Positions 27,569 through 34,809 of a DNA stretch of 43,722 nt are shown here, piece by piece (position 1 is the first letter of the stretch; each line of letters opens with the position of its first letter). Origin of the DNA: Porphyromonadaceae bacterium. Its GTDB lineage: Bacteria; Bacteroidota; Bacteroidia; Bacteroidales; Dysgonomonadaceae. The position numbers and the translations under genes are program-made. The notes under the pieces are model-generated. The model had not been told where the DNA came from and did not search any database. It worked only from the letters and a program-made list of their open reading frames with translations. The DNA is taken from NCBI GenBank assembly GCA_022840285.1, contig JALHIE010000003.1, forward strand, positions 1 to 43,722. Direction: 5' to 3'.

Positions 27569-28447
27569 CTAAACAACATGATCGCCGGGAGAAACATATC
27601 CGTTGGAAATAGAGTAAAACGTAAGCCCGGAGACGGTTTTTATGCCGGTTTTTGATATGATATTTTTCCGGTGCGAAAGGACAGTGTTCAGGCTTATGTT
27701 CAGTTTTTCGGCAATTTCTTTGTTTAAACGCCCCTGAACAATAAGCTTTAACACCTCTATCTCTCTGTTTGTCAATTGCTTGTTTGTCGCTTGTGCTTTA
27801 TGCTCATCAGAAAATGTGTGGTTCAGGTGTTCGATATGTCCGGAATCCAGTTCCTTGAGTTTCGGGCGCAGCACTTTTTTTAGCAACCGGTTATGTATAT
27901 GCAATTCCTTTTCAAGGGCGGTAATTGAAAAAATTACTGCGTAGGCGAGATTCTGGTTATAATTTCCCGAAATGTGCCTGATTATAATGTTTTTCAAATC
28001 GTGTAACAATTCATTTGGATAGTCGCTGAGCCGTTCGAGTCCTTGCTGCAAATGATCCGAAAGCTCAGTTTTAAATTGATAGAATATTTTATGCAACAGT
28101 TTCAGTTCCTCATTTTCTCCGTCGTTCATCGCGATAAAGGGAGTGAAGTGTTTCTCCAGGTTCGGTACCGACGCCTGCATATAATTCTCGACGGTCCGCT
28201 TAAGGTAATCCACAATAAGTGAAACATCAAACATATCTAAATCCTTACATGGATCATACTCCTCATCCAAATAGACATTCAGGATAGCCAGAATAAAATA
28301 GGGGTTCAGTTCATTTTCCAGGCAAATCTTTTCAATCGTTTTCTCTCCCACCCCCAGCTTTATGCCGAACCTGTTTACAACAGGTATCAGTTCACTGTGC
28401 TCGGTGAGCAATTCAGATAAAACCACATTTTTATTAATGTCTGCCAT
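27569..28447 (-). CDS. RIC/YtfE-like sensor domain fused to LuxR-type helix-turn-helix regulator
   Basis: A 292-residue protein in three parts. Residues 8-70 resemble the ScdA_N/DUF542 N-terminal domain of RIC iron-centre repair proteins (LLTEHSELIPVVNRFGIKLG; NPYFILAILNVYLDE). Residues 75-205 follow the hemerythrin-like four-helix pattern. Of the expected His/Glu di-iron ligands I see only H132 (in SDHLQQ) and H183/H185 (in KELHIHN); the HH pair of helix 1 and the VHG-HPEL motif are replaced by KRTVENY and AMNDGENEEL. Residues 225-285 are a LuxR HTH (LTNREIEVLKLIVQGRLNKE). Its ATG directly follows the TAA of the YgbA_NO gene. A regulator of nitrosative stress is a fair inference; degenerate metal binding is the odd point. 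Confidence 0.8.
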   Translation of the reverse strand: MADINKNVVLSELLTEHSELIPVVNRFGIKLGVGEKTIEKICLENELNPYFILAILNVYLDEEYDPCKDLDMFDVSLIVDYLKRTVENYMQASVPNLEKHFTPFIAMNDGENEELKLLHKIFYQFKTELSDHLQQGLERLSDYPNELLHDLKNIIIRHISGNYNQNLAYAVIFSITALEKELHIHNRLLKKVLRPKLKELDSGHIEHLNHTFSDEHKAQATNKQLTNREIEVLKLIVQGRLNKEIAEKLNISLNTVLSHRKNIISKTGIKTVSGLTFYSISNGYVSPGDHVV

Positions 28448-28786
28448 TTATTTGTGGAAAGGTTTTTCAGTGACCGGAAAAAGACGATCTCGCCTGTACT
28501 CCCTGTAGAAATGTCGAACAGTATCTATGGGATGCCGAAACAGCATCCTTGGTCCCGAGAACCGCATAACCTCCTTAATTCTCAGTCTCATATCGTTTTT
28601 GTAGCAATGAACAGTACAGGAACCGCAGGTGGGTTTTTTTTCACCGAAAGGGCAATTTTCGAGCCGTTTCATCGCATAATTTCTCAGAGCGGCACATTCT
28701 TCACACAGCTCCGATACACGTTTGTGATTCGCCCGACAATAGATGGCGATCATCTTGTTCACCACTTTTTTTTCACTCTCGTTCAT
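28448..28786 (-). CDS. YgbA_NO family protein (nitrous oxide-stimulated promoter family)
   Basis: A 112-residue cytoplasmic protein of the YgbA_NO family, whose E. coli member belongs to the NO-responsive NsrR regulon; biochemical function is not firmly known. Cys pattern: CRANH near residue 16, CEECAALRNYA near 29-32, CPFGEKKPTCGSCTVHC at 44-60, then the family-typical MRFSGPRMLFRHPIDTVRHF. The Cys/His arrangement suggests metal or Fe-S binding. It is first in a four-gene operon, and its upstream region has a promoter with a perfect inverted repeat. Confidence 0.88.
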   Translation of the reverse strand: MNESEKKVVNKMIAIYCRANHKRVSELCEECAALRNYAMKRLENCPFGEKKPTCGSCTVHCYKNDMRLRIKEVMRFSGPRMLFRHPIDTVRHFYREYRRDRLFPVTEKPFHK

Positions 28787-28793
28787 ATCATTT

Positions 28794-28812
28794 AAAAAGT
28801 CAGGTACTTTTT
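28794..28812 (-). promoter_or_regulatory. Candidate operator: perfect 7-bp inverted repeat
   Basis: AAAAAGT (28794-28800), spacer CAGGT, ACTTTTT (28806-28812) form a perfect palindrome. It lies between the predicted transcript start (about 28817) and the ATG at 28786, where a bound repressor would block transcription. The binding protein is unknown; the RIC-LuxR regulator of the same operon, or a CRP/FNR- or Rrf2-type NO sensor elsewhere, are candidates. Confidence 0.5.
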
Positions 28813-28823
28813 AAAAAGAACCG

Positions 28824-28854
28824 TAAAAGTAACCCTTTTATTTTTTTTCTCAAA
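28824..28854 (-). promoter_or_regulatory. Promoter of the YgbA_NO operon
   Basis: On the minus strand TTTG (28851-28854), a 19-base spacer and TACTTTTA (28824-28831) match the Bacteroidota promoter with one mismatch in the -7 element (final G is A). Transcription would start near 28817. Confidence 0.6.
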
Positions 28855-28875
28855 ATTGGGACAACATGATTTGAT

Positions 28876-28898
28876 GAAAAGAAGAATCACTTCTTTTC
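28876..28898 (-). terminator. Inverted repeat at the end of mtgA
   Basis: GAAAAGAAG (28876-28884) and CTTCTTTTC (28890-28898) pair perfectly around AATCA, overlapping the mtgA stop codon. The stem is AT-rich and is not followed by a U-run on the minus strand, so a terminator role is only possible. It separates mtgA from the NO-type operon. Confidence 0.35.
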
Positions 28899-29576
28899 CG
28901 AAACCGGAGGAAGTTGTACTGTACGCATTTGCCGGAGGATATGCGATTGCCGTTGCCTGATGTATGAAGAGGGTTTTTTTGAGCTGAATTTCAACGGATT
29001 GGGTAATGTTGCGGCCACCAATGCCGACTGTGATGCCGAAAGTTTTTCCGCCGTAGTGTTGAAATGTTCCCGGGCAACCGCTTCCACTCCGTAAATTCCG
29101 TCACCCGTCTCCATACAGTTCAGGTAAACCGTCAAAATACGTTCCTTTGTCCAGAAAAACTCAATCAGAACGGTGAAATAGGCTTCCAACCCCTTTCTCA
29201 GCCACGACGACCGGGGCCAGAGAAACACGTTTTTAGCCGTTTGCTGACTGATGGTGCTTGCCCCCCGGGGACGGTTACGGGTCTTATTCTCTTTGAGCGC
29301 TTTTTTAATTTCTACCTTGTCGAATCCGCTGTGATTCAAGAAACGCTGGTCTTCCGAAGCGAGGACAGCACGTTTCATGTGAACAGAGATTTGCCTGTAA
29401 GGGACCCACTTATGCTTCACTTCAGGTTTTCTCCCCTCTGCAATCTGTTCTGCCATTCTTATTCCCATCAGCGGGGTGAAATAAACGGGCACAAACCTGT
29501 ACCCTATGACAGATACTACGCTCCAGAAAAAAAAGAGGAACACTGTTTTACCGAAGATACGAGGTATTTTTTGCAT
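28887..29576 (-). CDS. mtgA: Monofunctional peptidoglycan glycosyltransferase
   Basis: A 229-residue GT51 enzyme that polymerises lipid II into glycan strands. One N-terminal membrane anchor (about 8-30) is followed by the GT51 domain. Motif 1 is SEDQRFLNHSGFD with the catalytic Glu, motif 2 RGASTISQQTAKN, motif 3 RKGLEAYFTVLIE and motif 4 KERILTVYLNCMETGDGIYG. There is no transpeptidase domain, so it is the stand-alone MtgA form. It starts seven bases after the SAD-domain gene. Confidence 0.94.
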   Translation of the reverse strand: MQKIPRIFGKTVFLFFFWSVVSVIGYRFVPVYFTPLMGIRMAEQIAEGRKPEVKHKWVPYRQISVHMKRAVLASEDQRFLNHSGFDKVEIKKALKENKTRNRPRGASTISQQTAKNVFLWPRSSWLRKGLEAYFTVLIEFFWTKERILTVYLNCMETGDGIYGVEAVAREHFNTTAEKLSASQSALVAATLPNPLKFSSKKPSSYIRQRQSHILRQMRTVQLPPVSEKK

Positions 29577-29583
29577 GACTTCT

Positions 29584-30039
29584 CTACCGCAATTTGAACC
29601 TTACCCGCCATCTCCCGTCAGCAAAATCATGGCTGATAATTTCGAAACGTCCTATTTCCGATGTGTTCTCAACATGTAAACCTATGCAGGCACAAACATC
29701 ATAATCCCCTATCCTGACAATGCGCAATGTTTCTGACACGTTACAGGGGAGCTTTGACAAATCAACGATCTCAGCTGCTTCAGCGGTCGGTAGATACTCT
29801 TCTGAAACCGGCAAGTTGCTGCCGATAATTTCGTTTACTCTTGCTTCAATGACCCTAACCTGTTCATCGGTGGGCGATTGAGACAAAAAATAATCGGCTT
29901 TGCTTTTCTTTCTCTCTATATGGCTACTCTTTGATCTTGCACAGCCAAATAATCTTACCATAGTTTGATTAAGAATATGCTCCGTTGTATGCATGGGCGG
30001 GTATTCTAATTTGTTGTGTCCGTTGAGCTGAAGTTCCAT
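29584..30039 (-). CDS. Free-standing SAD (alanyl/threonyl-tRNA editing) domain protein
   Basis: A 151-residue protein consisting almost only of the second additional domain (SAD) of class II tRNA synthetase editing modules. The two zinc-binding half-motifs are intact: HTTEH at residues 17-21 (HxxxH) and CIGLH near 118-122 (CxxxH). The N-terminal beta-barrel part of AlaX-type editing proteins is missing, giving a chain shorter than standard AlaX. Hydrolysis of mischarged tRNA is the family function; activity here is inference. It lies 31 bases after the HExxH protein gene, with a TAnnTTTG match at 30056-30063 between them. Confidence 0.8.
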   Translation of the reverse strand: MELQLNGHNKLEYPPMHTTEHILNQTMVRLFGCARSKSSHIERKKSKADYFLSQSPTDEQVRVIEARVNEIIGSNLPVSEEYLPTAEAAEIVDLSKLPCNVSETLRIVRIGDYDVCACIGLHVENTSEIGRFEIISHDFADGRWRVRFKLR

Positions 30040-30070
30040 AATCTGTTTTAAGGCACAAAGATAAGAAAAA

Positions 30071-31375
30071 TCACCTGTTCTTTTTCTTTGTCATCAAATA
30101 ATTCCCCTGATTGTTTTTTTCAAGGCAATACTCCCTGTTCAGCTCTATGCTCCATCCATCACCGATGATTTCATCTTCCCTGATTTCCACAGGTTCAGAA
30201 ACAACCACCCATACATGTCCGGGTGACAACAAGGCACCTCCTCCGGTCACTGTCAGGATTCCCCAGTTATCGCTTATGCGTATGGTGGGATAAACCGTTC
30301 CTTCGTCTACATCCAGGGAGATCGGGTTATTAGGGTTGAACGACATATTCATATCCTCCAATTTGATCTCAAGACGCGGTTTTTCCAGAAACTTCTCCCT
30401 TAACTCATTCAGCGTTAACGTGTGCTTTTCGTACCGCAAGGTTTCTTCATCACGAATTTCCCTGCCGCGATACTCTTCCGCTACCTGCCTTACATAGGAA
30501 GGCAAAACTATGCGCATATCCAGTTCAAAAGCCTCTTCGAAAAATTCAGTAAGATCAGTTTCTTCGGTAATGCCTTTGTTCCAGCTGTTGTTTTTTTGAT
30601 AAAGAAAAAAAGCATATACCGGAATAGTTTCATAAGCAAAAGACCTGACAAAGGAAGGTGTGTTGGTATAAGCCTCCAGCCGTTCAATAAGGTACTCGCG
30701 AAGCTGCCATTTATCGCGCCCGCTCATCATTTGCCCGGTATAAGTTGCGAGGCCTTCAAGCAACTCCAACTTGTTTTCCGACAATTGTGAACCGCTGTAT
30801 ACCAGGTGGCGATATTTCCTGAATATTAATGCATTACGCAAATGTTCCTCTGCCTGAGAAAGCCTGCTGACCCTCAGCGCTTTTTTTAACGCTTCAATTT
30901 CAAACCGGAGAAGTATCCTGCCGTCTTTCTCGTCCAGATGATAATTATCCGACCCCCTTATATCGAAACCCAATGAAAGTTGTGCGCTATGAAACAGTTC
31001 GTGTGTGATGAGATCTAACCGCCGATATTTGTCGGGCGAAAGCGGCAAAACGACCGTAGCCCATGTTTTACCGTTCCAATCGAGTGAAGTGTTCTGAAAA
31101 CTGATCTCTTTGGGCAAGACTCCCGTGTAGTAACCGTTTGTCGCCACCAGCACATTAAACTTGTCCGGTTCATTGGCATAGATCACACGCGTGTTCTCCT
31201 CAATAAGCATGATGGGGCCGTAGATATCCTTATCCCATATCTTAATATTTTCACGTGTTGCCCGTTTTACCTGATCGAAATAATGCAGAATACTGTCCCT
31301 GTTTATCATCGAGTTTTGTCCGTCGGCCACAGGAATAAAAAAGGAAATCAATACGATGCAAGCAATGCCTTTCAT
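30071..31375 (-). CDS. Secreted gluzincin-like metallopeptidase, uncharacterised
   Basis: A 434-residue exported protein. I start at the ATG 31375 (MKGIACIVLISFFIPVADGQ, a signal peptide); an in-frame start at 31453 adds 26 residues and runs into a hairpin that ends the tcdA transcript. Residues 124-130 read THELFHS, an HExxH zinc motif (H125, H129), and E207 in LLEGLATY fits the downstream Glu ligand of gluzincins. The C-terminal third (about 310-434) is beta-rich, with GILTVTGGGALLSPGHVWVV. No exact family is recognised. It may process cell-envelope or extracellular proteins. Likely cotranscribed with the SAD-domain gene and mtgA. Confidence 0.75.
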   Translation of the reverse strand: MKGIACIVLISFFIPVADGQNSMINRDSILHYFDQVKRATRENIKIWDKDIYGPIMLIEENTRVIYANEPDKFNVLVATNGYYTGVLPKEISFQNTSLDWNGKTWATVVLPLSPDKYRRLDLITHELFHSAQLSLGFDIRGSDNYHLDEKDGRILLRFEIEALKKALRVSRLSQAEEHLRNALIFRKYRHLVYSGSQLSENKLELLEGLATYTGQMMSGRDKWQLREYLIERLEAYTNTPSFVRSFAYETIPVYAFFLYQKNNSWNKGITEETDLTEFFEEAFELDMRIVLPSYVRQVAEEYRGREIRDEETLRYEKHTLTLNELREKFLEKPRLEIKLEDMNMSFNPNNPISLDVDEGTVYPTIRISDNWGILTVTGGGALLSPGHVWVVVSEPVEIREDEIIGDGWSIELNREYCLEKNNQGNYLMTKKKNR

Positions 31376-31441
31376 TTCTCTCCAACATCTTGAGGCGAAA
31401 GGTACAAAAAACATTTTCTTTAAAAGAAGAATGTTCAACAT

Positions 31442-31481
31442 CTTTTCTTTCAATCTGTATAAAACATATTGAAAGGAAAAG
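31442..31481 (-). terminator. Hairpin downstream of tcdA
   Basis: CTTTTCTTTCAAT (31442-31454) and ATTGAAAGGAAAAG (31468-31481) pair over 13 bases with one bulge, around a 13-base loop. It lies 15 bases after the tcdA stop. There is no U-run after it on the minus strand, so it may be a terminator or an mRNA 3'-end stabiliser. Confidence 0.45.
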
Positions 31482-31496
31482 GAGTTACATCCCGTA

Positions 31497-32258
31497 TTAT
31501 TGTGAACAATTATCTATTTCTTTCACGACCAGGCATGCCAGTGTCATTCCAAAGATTGCTGGCAGGTACGACATTGTACCGTTTATTCGTGCTTTTTTCG
31601 CATCCCATTGTGAAACAGAGTCTTGTTGCTCTTCGAGAAATGATTTTTCTCCTTTGTTTTCACGCACTTCATTGCTGTAGACACAAAGAATTTTTTTCTC
31701 GATCCCGCCCAGTTTTTTTATTCTTGTCCGAAGTGCGGCAGCCAGGGGGCAACCTTTTACTTTCCAGAACTCATCTACCCGGATACAGGAAGGGTCAATC
31801 TTTAACGCCGCGCCCATCGATGAAAAGAAAACACCCGGCATTTGCGCGGCCAAACGTATGAGGTGGGCTTTGTTGGAAAGGCTGTCGATGGCGTCAATGA
31901 TGAAATCATACGATTCGAGCTTAAAGGAACTGGCGGTCTCCGGACTATATACCGCTTGCAAGGAAACAATTTCGGCATGGGGATTTATTTCGAGCAACCG
32001 CTCTTTCAGCACATCCACTTTTACTTGTCCGACAGTTTTTACTGTAGCCATCAGTTGCCGATTGATATTGGTTACGGCTACCCTGTCGGAATCCACCAGC
32101 GTTAGGTGGCTAATTCCACTTCTTATCAACATTTCCGCGCACCAGCTCCCTACTCCGCCCACGCCAAAGATAATTACCCGCTTTTGGGCTGCAAGATCTA
32201 AATACCGGTCTCCCATCAGGAGCCTGGTTCGCTGAAAGATCTCTTTCTGATTTATCAT
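31497..32258 (-). CDS. tcdA: tRNA threonylcarbamoyladenosine dehydratase
   Basis: A 253-residue E1-like (ThiF/MoeB fold) enzyme that cyclises t6A to ct6A at position 37 of ANN-decoding tRNAs. The ATP-binding loop is FGVGGVGSWCAEM, followed by VDSDRVAVTNINRQ; the family-typical YDFIIDAIDSLSNK and SSMGAALKIDP are present. The start at 32258 (MINQKEIFQRTRLLMG) matches the family's usual beginning; an upstream start at 32333 would overlap the preceding gene by 40 bases. It follows the short-chain dehydrogenase by 35 bases. Confidence 0.92.
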   Translation of the reverse strand: MINQKEIFQRTRLLMGDRYLDLAAQKRVIIFGVGGVGSWCAEMLIRSGISHLTLVDSDRVAVTNINRQLMATVKTVGQVKVDVLKERLLEINPHAEIVSLQAVYSPETASSFKLESYDFIIDAIDSLSNKAHLIRLAAQMPGVFFSSMGAALKIDPSCIRVDEFWKVKGCPLAAALRTRIKKLGGIEKKILCVYSNEVRENKGEKSFLEEQQDSVSQWDAKKARINGTMSYLPAIFGMTLACLVVKEIDNCSQ

Positions 32259-32293
32259 AAAGCTGCCTAACGATTTATCAATTTGATCCTCTC

Positions 32294-33073
32294 CTACCAC
32301 GAAATCACCTTTGCTGAAAGGGTTGCCAGCCATTTACGCGGTAAAAACCTGACCGAGCTGGCTACGAATTTATTCAATACTCCGTGAATAGCTAATGCTT
32401 TTCCTTTCATCATGGCACGGTAACCGAAGGATACCACTTCTTCCGGCAAAGGCGTTTTCATATCTTTTAGAAATCCGTTTGGATGATTCATGCGGGCAGC
32501 CCTCCCAAAATTGGTTTTGACTGGACCGGGACAAAGGGTTGTAACGGTAATACCGTACTTTCGAAATTCGTAAGCAATTGCTTGCGAGAAATTAGCCACG
32601 TACGCTTTCGATGCGAAATAGACCGACATCCCGGGTCCCGGTTGAAAGGCTGCCGTGGATGCTACATTCAATATTTTGCCTGATTTACGTGGAATCCAAT
32701 CCTGAATAAAAAGATGACAAAATTGCGACAACGTACTTATATTCAGCTCAATCATTTTTCTATGTCTTTCCCATTCCGTATCGGCAAAATATCCAAAATC
32801 ACCAAATCCGGCGTTATTCACCAAATAATCTACCTCGGTTCCGGCACGCTTTATTTCATCGTAAACCGCTTGTACGTTTTCCGGTATTGTCAGATCCTTG
32901 GCAATCGTCCACACCGATATATTAAATCTATTTTCCAACTCATCTTTCAGCTCATTCAATTCTTTTTCGCTACGGGCAACGAGAATCAGGTTCACGTTCT
33001 TTGAAGCGAACAACCGGGCAAACTCAGCTCCAAGCCCTTTCGACGCACCCGTAATTAATGCGGTACTGCTCAT
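32294..33073 (-). CDS. Short-chain dehydrogenase/reductase
   Basis: A 259-residue classical SDR. The cofactor loop is TGASKGLGAEFA near residues 8-19, the NAG motif is NNAGFG, and the catalytic Tyr/Lys are in YFASKAYV with Ser in VASTAAF. The C-terminal extension with basic residues resembles the DltE/YqjQ-type SDR group, whose substrates are unknown. First gene of a two-gene unit with tcdA. Confidence 0.88.
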   Translation of the reverse strand: MSSTALITGASKGLGAEFARLFASKNVNLILVARSEKELNELKDELENRFNISVWTIAKDLTIPENVQAVYDEIKRAGTEVDYLVNNAGFGDFGYFADTEWERHRKMIELNISTLSQFCHLFIQDWIPRKSGKILNVASTAAFQPGPGMSVYFASKAYVANFSQAIAYEFRKYGITVTTLCPGPVKTNFGRAARMNHPNGFLKDMKTPLPEEVVSFGYRAMMKGKALAIHGVLNKFVASSVRFLPRKWLATLSAKVISW

Positions 33074-33090
33074 TTCTATTGATTTTGCAG

Positions 33091-33124
33091 CAAAATTAAA
33101 CTTTTTTTCTGTACCCCGGTCAAA
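33091..33124 (-). promoter_or_regulatory. Promoter of the SDR-tcdA unit
   Basis: On the minus strand TTTG (33121-33124), a 22-base spacer and TAATTTTG (33091-33098) resemble the Bacteroidota promoter, with a spacer one base over the usual range. Transcription would begin near 33085, leaving a very short leader before the ATG at 33073. Confidence 0.6.
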
Positions 33125-33303
33125 GGAATTGAACCAATTAACGAAACGTTAACTGGCTGTGCACAAAAAACGCCACCGAAATGAAAATTTAAAGACGTGG
33201 AAAAGAGTGAAAGACAGCACGAACGAAGTAAAAATAAACTGAAATTTAAAATTCAAAACAGGTTCTAAATTTGTGAATTAATTTAATTGGGTTCTAATTG
33301 ATA

Positions 33304-33337
33304 GGATGCATACCGGTTGTGAAACTAGTGTGCATCC
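33304..33337 (-). terminator. Hairpin at the end of the rod-shape operon
   Basis: GGATGCA (33304-33310) and TGCATCC (33331-33337) pair perfectly. Inner pairing (TAC/GTG, then GGTT/AACT with one mismatch and one wobble) extends the stem to about 14-15 pairs around GTGA. It begins five bases beyond the rodA stop. The U-run (33340-33344) lies on the side that serves plus-strand transcription, so for rodA it is a 3'-end hairpin without a classic tail. Confidence 0.5.
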
Positions 33338-33342
33338 ACTTT

Positions 33343-34809
33343 TTATGCCCTTTTCCGTCCTTTGTCAATCCGCAGAAAAATAAACAACAAGATGGTAAAT
33401 CCCCACAACGACGAACCGCCGTAACTAAAGAACGGCAACGGAATTCCAATTACGGGCATAATACCAATCACCATTCCGATGTTTACCAGCAAATGGAACA
33501 AAAAAATACTTACAACACCATAACCATACACGCGCCCAAAGGTTGTGGTCTGCCGTTCCGCCAGTGAAATAAGTCTCAGAATGAACACGGTAAACAGCAG
33601 GAGAATAACCGTTGAACCGATAAAACCCCATTCTTCGCCTATCGTGCAGAAAATAAAATCGGTATCTTGTTCCGGAACATACTTCAGTTTGGTTTGTGTG
33701 CCGTTTAAAAACCCCTTCCCGGATAACCCTCCCGAGCCAATGGCTATTTTTGATTGCCCCACATGATAACCCGATCCGCGTAGATCCTGCTCCATCCCCA
33801 ACGTTACCTTGATACGCATTTGCTGGTGCGGCTGTAGCACATCGTTAAAAACATATTCACTCGATTCGACAAACGCGAACGAACCCACGACAAACAGCAA
33901 GATATAAACATAAGTTTTTCTCCAAAACCGCAGCGCCAGGTAAATCAGGTAAATTGTGACCAACCCTAAGCCCACAAGCGCCAGTAAACCGGGATTGTCC
34001 AAAAGATTAAAAAAACGCATGATCCATCCGGCTGCAAAAACAATTAACCCTAATCCAATGACCATGAAAGCAGTGTCCCGGCGTTTTACGTAATTCCACA
34101 CCATGGCAGCGGCAAATACTATTATCAGCACAACTGCGCTGAATTCACCGACGGACAACATGCCCAGCTGAGTATCCGAAAAGCGTATAGCCAGTACAAA
34201 GTACAAAATGGCTGCCACTCCCATAAAGAGAATTCCACCAGGCAGCCCCTCACGGTACAACACAAAAATAAGGCTCAGGTAAACCAGTGCAGTACCTGTT
34301 TCACTTTGCAGGATTACCAGCACCAACGGAAGAAAAATTAACGTGAATACGATGACCAGGTTTTTCCTTTCCATCAGATGAAAATTGTACACGTTGAAAA
34401 TCTTTGCCAACGTAAGCGCGATGATAAACTTCATAAATTCGGCGGGCTGTAGCCGTACCGGACCTATCACCAACCACGAACGCGAACCTTTGATTTCAGG
34501 CGCGACAAAAAGGGTAATGACTAACAATACGATTCCGGCGATATAAGCTACAAAAGCATATGTTTCGTAAAATGAAGTATCGATCTTGACAAGAGCAAAC
34601 GCAAGCAACAACGATGTGCCCATCCAGACAAGTTGCATGCCGGCCCGACCCGAAAGGTCGAACATGCTTACTGCATTCTCCAGGTCAAAGCTGGCTGCAT
34701 AAATATTCAGCCAGCCCAGCACAATAAAGATCAGGTACATAACCGCAGTGAATCGGTCTACTTTCCCCTTTTCCTGTATGTTGTCAGTTCCTCTGTACAT
34801 TTCTCTCAC
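33343..34809 (-). CDS. rodA: SEDS peptidoglycan glycosyltransferase RodA
   Basis: A 488-residue multi-pass SEDS protein that polymerises peptidoglycan during elongation with PBP2. About ten or more hydrophobic segments are present. SEDS-like stretches include RSWLVIGPVRLQPAEFMK, FLNGTQTKLKYVPEQDTDF and, near the end, IMPVIGIPLPFFSYGGSSL. It is longer than typical RodA (~370-420) through extra hydrophobic segments in the middle (about 185-310), seen in many Bacteroidota. The start at 34809 overlaps the pbp2 end by 26 bases; an ATG at 34800 is an alternative. Confidence 0.94.
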   Translation of the reverse strand: MREMYRGTDNIQEKGKVDRFTAVMYLIFIVLGWLNIYAASFDLENAVSMFDLSGRAGMQLVWMGTSLLLAFALVKIDTSFYETYAFVAYIAGIVLLVITLFVAPEIKGSRSWLVIGPVRLQPAEFMKFIIALTLAKIFNVYNFHLMERKNLVIVFTLIFLPLVLVILQSETGTALVYLSLIFVLYREGLPGGILFMGVAAILYFVLAIRFSDTQLGMLSVGEFSAVVLIIVFAAAMVWNYVKRRDTAFMVIGLGLIVFAAGWIMRFFNLLDNPGLLALVGLGLVTIYLIYLALRFWRKTYVYILLFVVGSFAFVESSEYVFNDVLQPHQQMRIKVTLGMEQDLRGSGYHVGQSKIAIGSGGLSGKGFLNGTQTKLKYVPEQDTDFIFCTIGEEWGFIGSTVILLLFTVFILRLISLAERQTTTFGRVYGYGVVSIFLFHLLVNIGMVIGIMPVIGIPLPFFSYGGSSLWGFTILLFIFLRIDKGRKRA

